From Alphaproteobacteria bacterium (GTDB lineage Bacteria; Pseudomonadota; Alphaproteobacteria; CBDBCS01; JAHZLG01): a stretch of DNA of 5,083 nt. Shown here in pieces: positions 1 through 5,083 of the stretch. Position numbers and translations under genes: made by a program. How positions within the stretch are numbered: the stretch's first letter is position 1; every line of letters starts with the position of its first letter. The notes under the pieces are model-generated. The model saw only the letters and a list, made by a program, of their open reading frames with translations. It did no database searches and was not told the origin of the DNA. Location: positions 1 to 5,083 of the forward strand of contig JAHZLG010000230.1 of the NCBI GenBank assembly GCA_022599995.1, written 5' to 3'.

Positions 1-75
1 CGCAGGGAATTGATAGTGACACCGCCGCAGGGAATTGATAGTGACACCGCCGCAGGGAATTGATAGTGACACCAC
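1..75. repeat. Three tandem copies of a 25-bp unit
   Basis: Units lie at 1-25, 26-50 and 51-75. The first two are identical, and the third differs only near its end (A for G at 74). The core is GGAATTGATAGTGACACC. The array may continue to the left, because the window begins exactly in it. The period is not a multiple of three, and every unit carries TGA TAG TGA as consecutive codons, so the three copies close all three plus-strand frames; it is therefore not plus-strand coding sequence. There are no spacers, so it is not a CRISPR array. It could be an intergenic minisatellite, an iterated protein-binding site, or the repeated end of a mobile element lying to the left. Nothing in the window decides between these. 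Confidence 0.95.
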
Positions 76-196
76 CGATTCTATCAGTGGGTTTGCTAAT
101 TCGCCGCGCGGCAGTTACTATGCCGTGGCGATACGTGATTTTAGTGTTACATTCTTCACGCCGTCACCCTGCACCGATTCGATAGTGGCCTTGATG

Positions 197-220
197 GTGC
201 CCCTGCATTAATTTGGGCAC
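197..220. repeat. Inverted repeat GTGCCC / GGGCAC upstream of dnaB
   Basis: A perfect 6-bp dyad (197-202 and 215-220) flanks a 12-nt AT-rich centre that contains ATTAAT. There is no following T run, so an intrinsic terminator is unlikely. Its size and symmetry would fit an operator for a dimeric regulator in the dnaB control region, but this is inference. A dyad of this length can arise by chance. Confidence 0.4.
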
Positions 221-241
221 GCTGCCCTACTTATCGGACGA

Positions 242-261
242 TTGATAGCCTTGCCTATCAA
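242..261. repeat. Stem-loop TTGATAG / CTATCAA just before dnaB
   Basis: A perfect 7-bp inverted repeat (242-248 and 255-261) has a 6-nt loop. It lies 33 nt before the chosen dnaB ATG and directly abuts the alternative TTG start at 265. Its left arm repeats the ATTGATAG found in each unit of the 25-bp array, so the array and this site may share a binding protein. It could also be a leader hairpin affecting dnaB translation. Both roles are inference. Confidence 0.45.
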
Positions 262-294
262 CGGTTGTTCTTCCTCTCCCCGTGTTGTGTGTCT

Positions 295-2247
295 ATGGAA
301 ACTCCAGACGAGACTCCCGAAGTGCTGGCACAAACAACCGAAGAAAGCAGCTCGCCCAATAAGGAGAAAGGTGCCCCTACACGGGCGTCCTCCGATGGCA
401 TTGCCGATCCGCTTGCTCCCCCGGGGATGCCCGATACAGCTGGCATGGACGAGGCCTCCGTTCGAGACGTTCCAGCCCACGAAGCTGCCGCGGGATTTGG
501 CCCATACGAGCAATACGAGCAATATGGGCAGTATGACCACGCGACCACTCCGCCAGGTGCTGCGCCCCCCCCCAACGACCATTCAACGCAAGCAGAGCAG
601 CCCGGGCAACCCGGGCAATCCGGGCAATCTGCAAAGCAAATTGGTGCCGCCAGCCCACCCGATGGCAGCGGCGATAGCGAAGGCATCGATGACATTGTTG
701 TTGACCTCCGCCCTGACCGATTGCGCGTCGAGAATCACGCCCTCGAGGCTGCCTTACTGGGCGGGCTCATGCTGGACAACAAGCGGTTTGAAGACCTGCC
801 GACCGTATTCCCCAGCAGCGTCTTCACCGTTCCGTTGAACGCCACCATCTTCGACACGATGCATAAATTGTATCAGCGAAGACACGTGGCACAGCCTGCG
901 ACCCTTGCGCCATACCTTGCAGACAAGGCGGGATATAAGGAGGCTGGGGGGGCTGCCTATCTCAATCAGTTGGTCGCATCGGTGATCTCGCTCGGCAAGG
1001 TGGGGAAGTTCGCCGAGAACCTGGTCGACCTCCACTTGAAACGCGAGCTGGTCCGACTTGGTGATCAGATTGGCGACGCAGCCCTCGACCCTGAGAACAC
1101 GGGCGAAGACCTGATCGATCAAGCCGAGCAGTCATTGTATCAGCTTTCGGTCGCGAGTGACCTTGAGTCCAAGATCAAGGACTTCGCCGAGACAATGGAC
1201 GAGACCCTCGCCCATCTGCAGGAGATTGCCGACGGTGTCATTGCTGCCGAGACCGGCTACGATCATCTTGACCAGCTCTTGGGCGGCGGCATGCAACCGA
1301 CCGACCTGATCGTGCTGGCCGGGCGTCCCGGGGCAGGAAAGACCGCCTTTTCGGTGAACCTTGCCCAAGCAATTGCGCAAAACTGCCTTGATCAGGGGAA
1401 TGGAAAATATGTGCTGTACTTCTCGCTCGAGATGCCTGCGACGCAATTGGGGATGCGGGTGCTGGCATCCAAAACAGGCATTGATAGCAAAACCCTGAAA
1501 GAGAAAATCACCGATCCGCAGGTTGCCCCCCGCATTATTCAAGCCGCCAGCAAGCTTTCTTCGCTCCCTTTGCTGATTGACGATACCCCCGTGCAGGACG
1601 TGATCACCTTGCGGCGCAACATTCGTCGTGCCGCCACGCAATTTGGCCCGCTTGCCACGATATTCGTGGATTACCTCCAGCTGATCCGCTCGCCGAGCAA
1701 CAAGCGCACCGATTCCCGCGTCTATGAGATCGCCGATATTACCCGTGCCCTCAAGGGGTTTGCCCGCGAGTACAAGGTGCCCATCGTCATGATGGCCCAG
1801 CTCTCACGGGAGGTCGAGAAGCGCTCGAACAGTGAGCCGGTGCTTTCCGACCTGCGCGACTCGGGCGCGATCGAGCAAGACGCCGACCTTGTCATGTTCA
1901 TCTATCGCACCGACCAAGCCATTATGCGGCGCATCAACGAGCTTCAAAGTATTGACCCAAATGACGTTCGACTGGACGATCTGCGCGCCCAGCTGAACGA
2001 TGCGACCAACAAGGCCGTGCTGAAGGTAGCAAAACATCGCAACGGACCTCTAGGATCGATCGGGCTTATCTTCGAAGAGCACCTCACCCGCTTCAGTGAG
2101 AACAGCGAGCAACCCAACCTCGACCGCATGCGCCAACCGTCGCCGCTGTCGGGGGTTCCACCAAGAAGCACTGCCCCTGATGCTCGTACTGCCCGCGCGT
2201 CGACCGACACATTTGAAGTGAATGATCAAGATTCCTCACCCTTCTGA
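295..2247 (+). CDS. dnaB: Replicative DNA helicase DnaB with long N-terminal extension
   Basis: Hexameric ATP-driven helicase that unwinds DNA at the replication fork and contacts primase. As called it is 650 residues, against roughly 460-500 for the family. Residues 1-142 are a low-complexity Pro/Gly/Gln-rich extension with EQY and QPG repeats. The DnaB N-terminal domain starts near L143 (ENHALEAALLGG), and the RecA-like domain runs from about 319 to 600. Walker A is GRPGAGKT (343-350), the catalytic Glu lies in SLEM (E379), Walker B is in FVDYLQLI (D459), then SDLRDSG (518-524) and KHRNGP with the Arg finger R582. A disordered tail ends in DQDSSPF. ATG 295 is preferred over an in-frame TTG at 265, though neither has a clear Shine-Dalgarno site. 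No ATG, GTG or TTG occurs in frame between ATG 445 and the domain start, so at least about 90 residues of the extension must be translated. Its 3' end overlaps moeB by 26 bp. Function is secure; the exact start is not. Confidence 0.96.
   Translation: METPDETPEVLAQTTEESSSPNKEKGAPTRASSDGIADPLAPPGMPDTAGMDEASVRDVPAHEAAAGFGPYEQYEQYGQYDHATTPPGAAPPPNDHSTQAEQPGQPGQSGQSAKQIGAASPPDGSGDSEGIDDIVVDLRPDRLRVENHALEAALLGGLMLDNKRFEDLPTVFPSSVFTVPLNATIFDTMHKLYQRRHVAQPATLAPYLADKAGYKEAGGAAYLNQLVASVISLGKVGKFAENLVDLHLKRELVRLGDQIGDAALDPENTGEDLIDQAEQSLYQLSVASDLESKIKDFAETMDETLAHLQEIADGVIAAETGYDHLDQLLGGGMQPTDLIVLAGRPGAGKTAFSVNLAQAIAQNCLDQGNGKYVLYFSLEMPATQLGMRVLASKTGIDSKTLKEKITDPQVAPRIIQAASKLSSLPLLIDDTPVQDVITLRRNIRRAATQFGPLATIFVDYLQLIRSPSNKRTDSRVYEIADITRALKGFAREYKVPIVMMAQLSREVEKRSNSEPVLSDLRDSGAIEQDADLVMFIYRTDQAIMRRINELQSIDPNDVRLDDLRAQLNDATNKAVLKVAKHRNGPLGSIGLIFEEHLTRFSENSEQPNLDRMRQPSPLSGVPPRSTAPDARTARASTDTFEVNDQDSSPF
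505..540 (+). repeat. 9-bp tandem repeat in dnaB, encodes YEQ-type triplets
   Basis: Four 9-bp units (505-513, 514-522, 523-531, 532-540) follow the pattern TACGAGCAA. The first two are identical and the last two have diverged. They encode YEQ YEQ YGQ YDH in the DnaB extension. The period is a multiple of three, so changes in copy number keep the frame. Confidence 0.85.
565..573 (+). repeat. Homopolymeric C9 tract inside dnaB
   Basis: Nine consecutive C residues lie in the DnaB extension, within the Ala-Pro-Pro-Pro stretch. Runs of this length are prone to slippage. Loss of one C would move translation into a frame that ends at 838, removing the whole helicase domain, so in an essential gene variants should be selected against unless corrected at transcription or translation. 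Confidence 0.85.
601..627 (+). repeat. 9-bp tandem repeat in dnaB, encodes PGQ triplets
   Basis: Three units of CCCGGGCAA (601-609, 610-618, and 619-627 with a T at the first position), followed by a decayed fourth copy, encode PGQ PGQ SGQ in the DnaB N-terminal extension. It is a second, independent 9-bp array 60 bp after the YEQ array, suggesting that the extension grew by slippage. Confidence 0.85.
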
Positions 2248-3313
2248 CCGTGATGGAGAAGCCGCTTATGGGGCGGCTCCGCTTGATGATGCGGCACTCG
2301 ATAGGTTTAGCCGTCAGGTGATTCTGGCCGAGATCGGTGAAGAGGGACAAACAAAACTGGCGGCAGGGCAAGTGATGATTGTCGGTTGTGGCGCACTGGG
2401 CAGCACCGTGGCGATGTTACTCGCCGGGGCGGGTGTTGGCGGCATGCCCAATGCTTCCCACGAATTGTTCGCCCCCTCCCCTGCCCCTCCCCCCTCCCAC
2501 CCCTCTGCCCCTGTCCCTGCCGGAAATGGCGGAATGATCATGCTCGTCGATGGTGATCACGTCGAGGCCTCTAACCTCACGCGGCAAATTGCCTTCGATA
2601 GCGAGCAAATCGGCTTTTCGAAAGCCCGGGGACTCGCCGAGAAAATGTCGTTACTTTGGCCGCAAGTCTCAGTCTATCCGGTGGCTGAGATGCTGATCGA
2701 GCAGCGATTGCCGTCGCTCTTATCGATCTTCGAACCCTCGTCGCTAGGGAGTGCTGCCGCTGATGTTGCGGGGGACACGGCGCGTGATCAAGGTGATCTG
2801 AGCGGCAGTGACTTGGTGCCCCGTCCTATCATTGTCGATGCCACGGATTCGATGGTCGCGCGCCGCATTGTCGGGCAGTGTCGTCGAACCAATCATCGGG
2901 TGGTGTGGGGGGCTGTCGCCGGTTTCGAAGGCCGCGTGGGAGTCGCAGCACACCCATACGACCCTTGCTTCTTTTGTGCCTTCCCCGATCCGACAACGCC
3001 CGGACAAGTGGCACGTTGCGACTCGGTCGGGGTGCTTGGTGCTGCTGCCTCCCTCGCCGCCAGCTGGATGAGTTGGCATGTCATTCGCTTGCTGCTCGCC
3101 CCGGCGGGGGCACGCAACCCCTCCAACCCCGGCGGGGGCACGCAACCCTCCCACCCCACCCCGGCGGGGGCACGCAACCGTCCCCCCTCCTCTGCCGCGG
3201 CAGCTCGCATTGCCCCGCACCCCGTGCAAATCAGCAACCTGCTCACAGGGACGGTCGATGACTTCATCGTGCATCGATCCCCGTCCTGCACCGTCTGTGG
3301 AAAGCCTCGCTAA
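2222..3313 (+). CDS. moeB: MoeB/ThiF-family E1-like adenylyltransferase with three insertions
   Basis: Probably molybdopterin synthase adenylyltransferase, which uses ATP to adenylate the C-terminal Gly of the MoaD sulfur carrier in the cytoplasm. The family core is complete: FSRQ (R31), nucleotide-binding GCGALG (55-60), LVDGDHVEASNLTRQ (108-122), GFSKA (K134), DATDS (D206, D209), GFEGR, a zinc-type CFFC (249-252) paired with CTVC (356-359), and RCDSVGVLG with C266 at the usual reactive-Cys position. There is no rhodanese domain. It is 363 residues against about 250 for typical MoeB. The excess sits in three low-complexity loops near 74-104, 171-201 and 293-331, none of which removes a catalytic motif. 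ATG 2222 overlaps dnaB and is the only start before the conserved RFSRQ region. ThiF (thiamine) or another HesA-type role cannot be excluded; the neighbouring mobA favours MoeB. Confidence 0.85.
   Translation: MIKIPHPSDRDGEAAYGAAPLDDAALDRFSRQVILAEIGEEGQTKLAAGQVMIVGCGALGSTVAMLLAGAGVGGMPNASHELFAPSPAPPPSHPSAPVPAGNGGMIMLVDGDHVEASNLTRQIAFDSEQIGFSKARGLAEKMSLLWPQVSVYPVAEMLIEQRLPSLLSIFEPSSLGSAAADVAGDTARDQGDLSGSDLVPRPIIVDATDSMVARRIVGQCRRTNHRVVWGAVAGFEGRVGVAAHPYDPCFFCAFPDPTTPGQVARCDSVGVLGAAASLAASWMSWHVIRLLLAPAGARNPSNPGGGTQPSHPTPAGARNRPPSSAAAARIAPHPVQISNLLTGTVDDFIVHRSPSCTVCGKPR
2471..2520 (-). repeat. C-rich tract in moeB with G-quadruplex pattern on the minus strand
   Basis: Eight runs of three or more C (2472-2476, 2478-2481, 2484-2487, 2489-2494, 2496-2498, 2500-2503, 2508-2511, 2515-2517) are separated by 1-4 nt. 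The minus strand, which is the transcription template, therefore carries eight G runs with short loops, a strong G-quadruplex pattern. In frame it encodes the Ala/Pro/Ser-rich loop that splits the MoeB nucleotide-binding fold between GAGVGG and MIMLVDGD. Confidence 0.85.
3099..3179 (+). repeat. Three copies of a 21-bp repeat inside moeB
   Basis: Identical 21-bp copies lie at 3099-3119, 3127-3147 and 3159-3179. Each begins with the near-palindrome CCCCGGCGGGG and ends with CACGCAACC, separated by short C-rich spacers of 7 and 11 bp. Start-to-start distances are 28 and 32 bp, so copies 1 and 3 are read in one frame (PAGARN) and copy 2 in another (GGGTQP), while the sum of 60 bp keeps the moeB frame. 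The protein segment falls between the last core helix (VIRLLL) and the C-terminal strand region of MoeB, where relatives have only a short loop. Confidence 0.93.
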
Positions 3314-3384
3314 CCTGCCGACACGCCCCTCTGCTTCGCTGTTTCGACCCCTTTCTCGATCCTCTTCCTAGCCAACAACTGCTT

Positions 3385-4818
3385 ATGCATCCTGATAAAA
3401 TAGCCACGTGCGGCGTCATCTTGTGCGGCGGACAGGCCCGGCGGATGACAACCTACCGTGGCAAGAAACCGCTGGTGCCAATCCATAACGTGCCCATGTG
3501 GCAGTGGGTGGGCGAAACCCTGCACCGTCAATGCGCACGGACGATCATCAACCTGCGGGATGATGCGCTCGACCCCGATATTGGCGCATTGGGGGCAACA
3601 ATCGTCTACGACGAAGACAGCGAAGCCGCAAGCGACCACCCTGCCGACAAGGCGACGCGGACAAACCGCTCGGAGGGTCCCCTCGCCGGCATTCTCGTGG
3701 CCCTCGAGTGGGCACGAAAACAAGGGTATCGCTGCCTTGCCATCGTGCCGTGCGACGTTCCAGCCCTCCCCGAGGGTTGGGTTGCCGCCATGATCACCAC
3801 CATGACCGCTGCCAATGCCGATGTGGTCACCGCGAAAACAGACCGTTCGCAACCGACCATTGCCATTTGGCAGACTGCCTTGCACGAAAAATTACGCCAT
3901 GCCTTCACCGTACAGGGGGTGCGAAAAATCGACGCCTTTACCGATACCGTGCGCACGGTGCACCATCAATTTCCGCAAGCACAATGGACACGCTTTGCCA
4001 ATGTGAACACCCCCGACGATGCCGACGCCATGCATGCCTTGCTCGCCGATCGGACAGCCCCGGCTGCCCTTGACCCTAAGGCGAATCCCTACCGCTATCA
4101 GCGTCCCGCCTATTATGATGAGATTCTTGCGCAAGAGGCAGTGGACGCGCCGGTTGTTGCGCCCTCCGAGATAGCAAGCCACTGTGATGCCTTCATCGCG
4201 GCCCTGCCCGCAAACCAGGGTATCAACGTGATCGGCTATGGATCATTGATGTGGAATCCCGGCTTTGCCTACATTGACGCAGTGCCAATCACGCTCCCGG
4301 CACACCAACGCAAATTTGCCATGTGGTCGATCAGCTACCGCGGACACCCCGAAGCTCCCGGATTGGTACTCACCTTGGTCGAGCAGCCGGGGACATCGAT
4401 GGTCGGCATGCGCTTTCGTGTGGCTGCCCATGACCGCGATGCCGTGCTCCACTACCTTTGGCAACGCGAGATGAATCACATGTCCTACATTCCCATGCAA
4501 GTGCGTTACACCCATGCGGTCGCCGGTGAAATCGCAAGAGCACCGGCAGAAGAGGACGGAGCACCCCCCAGCGATGATGTGGGATTGGCCTTCGTGCTCA
4601 ATCCCCAGCACCCGCAATCGGCGGTGCACCTCACCCAAGAGCAAGCGGCAACGATCATCACCCACGCGCAAGGAGCCAACGGCAGTAACATCGAGTACGC
4701 ACGCAACACCGCCGATGCCTTGCGAAAAGCCGGGGTGCACTGCTCCGAGGTCGAGACCATCATGCGCCTGTGTGATGCCACGCAACCAACACCTCTCGCC
4801 TGCCGAGATCGCCGATGA
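3385..4818 (+). CDS. MobA-ChaC fusion: Mo-cofactor guanylyltransferase plus gamma-glutamylcyclotransferase
   Basis: A 477-residue protein with two recognisable enzymes. Residues 1 to about 220 match MobA, which joins GMP from GTP to Mo-molybdopterin: LCGGQARRM (13-21), K27/K28, PLAG (99-102), PCDVP with likely Mg-binding D124, and FANVNTPDD (N206, N208). Residues from about 280 to 470 match the ChaC family, which cleaves glutathione to 5-oxoproline and Cys-Gly: YGSLMWNPGF (from Y285), a WSISYRGHPEAPGLVL stretch, YLWQREM with predicted catalytic E362, then HPQ and NIEYARNT. A linker of about 60 residues joins them with no stop codon. The ATG at 3385 sits 9 residues before the P-loop-like motif, as in ordinary MobA, but lacks a Shine-Dalgarno site; the 71-bp gap after moeB shows no hairpin. 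The end overlaps nrdR as ATGA. Each domain has about its usual length, so this is a true fusion or a sequencing-created one, not a chimera of fragments. Confidence 0.88.
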   Translation: MHPDKIATCGVILCGGQARRMTTYRGKKPLVPIHNVPMWQWVGETLHRQCARTIINLRDDALDPDIGALGATIVYDEDSEAASDHPADKATRTNRSEGPLAGILVALEWARKQGYRCLAIVPCDVPALPEGWVAAMITTMTAANADVVTAKTDRSQPTIAIWQTALHEKLRHAFTVQGVRKIDAFTDTVRTVHHQFPQAQWTRFANVNTPDDADAMHALLADRTAPAALDPKANPYRYQRPAYYDEILAQEAVDAPVVAPSEIASHCDAFIAALPANQGINVIGYGSLMWNPGFAYIDAVPITLPAHQRKFAMWSISYRGHPEAPGLVLTLVEQPGTSMVGMRFRVAAHDRDAVLHYLWQREMNHMSYIPMQVRYTHAVAGEIARAPAEEDGAPPSDDVGLAFVLNPQHPQSAVHLTQEQAATIITHAQGANGSNIEYARNTADALRKAGVHCSEVETIMRLCDATQPTPLACRDRR

Positions 4819-5083
4819 ACTGTCCTTATTGCCTCCATCATACGACCTCTGTCGGCGACTCGCGGCCTATCGAGGGCGGTGCCGCTATCCGCCGCCGCCG
4901 CCGCTGTCGGAATTGTGATTCACGCTTCACCACCCTCGAACGGGTTATCCTACGCCCATTGCAGGTGATCAAACGAAACGGCAAACGCGAGCCATTCGAT
5001 TGGACAAAACTGCAACGCTCACTGATGATGGCGTTACGCAAAAGAGACGTCACCGATGATCAAATCACCGCCATGGTGAACGC
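4815..5083 (+). CDS. nrdR: Transcriptional repressor NrdR (3' end beyond window)
   Basis: The first 89 codons of NrdR, the zinc- and nucleotide-binding repressor that binds NrdR boxes upstream of ribonucleotide reductase genes. The zinc ribbon is visible as C3-P-Y-C6 and C31-R-N-C34, with DSRP (15-18), the basic run R26-R30, and RFTTLERV (37-44). The ATP-cone domain follows from about residue 49 (VIKRNGKREPF, then LRKRDV). Full-length NrdR is about 150-180 residues, so roughly half is missing because the window ends, not because the gene is broken. The ATG overlaps the mobA-chaC stop (ATGA), implying translational coupling. The five-Arg run is encoded by repeated CGC codons. Confidence 0.97.
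   Translation, partial: MNCPYCLHHTTSVGDSRPIEGGAAIRRRRRCRNCDSRFTTLERVILRPLQVIKRNGKREPFDWTKLQRSLMMALRKRDVTDDQITAMVN

Larger units (their letters stand above)
76..294. other. Non-coding leader upstream of dnaB
   Basis: I see no convincing gene here on either strand. The stretch contains a 10-bp GC palindrome (GCCGCGCGGC, 103-112), two inverted repeats listed separately, and further GATAG/CTATC pentamers at 81-85, 181-185, 244-248 and 255-259 that echo the GATAG of the tandem repeat. The dnaB promoter should lie here, but no pair of -35 and -10 boxes with proper spacing stands out, so none is called. Confidence 0.6.

Noticed and set aside
1..75. CRISPR array
   Set aside because: The 25-bp units abut directly with no spacers, and there are no cas genes in the window.
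191..216. sigma70-type promoter using TTGATG as the -35 box
   Set aside because: At 16-18 bp spacing there is no TATAAT-like box; the sequence there is TTTGGGCA.
242..838. Long plus-strand open frame overlapping the dnaB 5' region
   Set aside because: It is read in another frame through low-complexity GC-rich dnaB sequence, shows no recognisable domain and continues into the conserved DnaB N-terminal domain. It is a shadow, relevant only as the frame entered if one C is lost from the C9 tract.
295..2247. Intein inside DnaB, a known insertion site in some bacteria
   Set aside because: The segment from Walker A to KHRNGP is contiguous and of normal length; the extra length is N-terminal, and no intein splicing motifs are seen.
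2744..3291. Antisense open frames opposite the 3' half of moeB
   Set aside because: They arise from GC-rich repeats and C-rich tracts. Their proteins are repetitive (LRAPAG, GVGG) with no family resemblance, while the plus-strand frame has complete MoeB motifs.
3314..3384. Terminator or promoter between moeB and mobA-chaC
   Set aside because: The 71-bp CT-rich gap shows no hairpin followed by a T run and no convincing -35/-10 pair.
4031..4230. Frameshift or broken gene at the MobA-ChaC junction
   Set aside because: Both domains are in one uninterrupted frame with full sets of conserved residues; no stop or frame change is visible in the linker.
3310..4785. Antisense open frames opposite mobA-chaC
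   Set aside because: No conserved motifs; the opposite strand has two well-matched enzyme domains along its full length.

Overview
This window looks like a piece of bacterial chromosome, most likely from an alphaproteobacterium or a close relative. The basis is protein resemblance: the DnaB core (LRDSGAIEQDAD, KHRNGP), the MoeB and MobA motifs and the NrdR start (DSRP, then an Arg run, then RFTTLERV) all read like alphaproteobacterial versions. GC content is moderately high. No rRNA or other taxonomic marker is present, so the assignment is tentative.

Layout. Positions 1-294 hold no gene. They contain three tandem copies of a 25-bp unit and two short inverted repeats just upstream of the first gene. 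Four genes then run on the plus strand: dnaB (replicative helicase, 295-2247), moeB/thiF (E1-like adenylyltransferase, 2222-3313), a fused mobA-chaC gene (3385-4818) and the start of nrdR (4815 to the window end, truncated). dnaB and moeB overlap by 26 bp, and mobA-chaC and nrdR overlap as ATGA, so the block is probably co-transcribed. The only gap is 71 bp, before mobA-chaC.

How the genes relate. MoeB (activation of the molybdopterin synthase sulfur carrier) and MobA (attachment of GMP to Mo-molybdopterin) belong to molybdenum cofactor biosynthesis, which favours MoeB over ThiF for the second gene. DnaB and NrdR (repressor of ribonucleotide reductase genes) relate to DNA replication and dNTP supply. 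The ChaC domain (glutathione-degrading gamma-glutamylcyclotransferase) has no evident link to either theme.

Most unusual are the additions to otherwise canonical enzymes. DnaB carries about 142 extra N-terminal low-complexity residues with 9-bp DNA repeats and a C9 tract, plus a C-terminal tip somewhat like that of SSB. MoeB is about 100 residues longer than usual because of three loop insertions. One is encoded by a C-rich tract with strong G-quadruplex potential on the opposite strand. Another is built from three copies of a 21-bp DNA repeat read in two different frames, which points to DNA-level repeat insertion rather than protein-level duplication. I see no defence system, CRISPR array, transposase gene or RNA gene.
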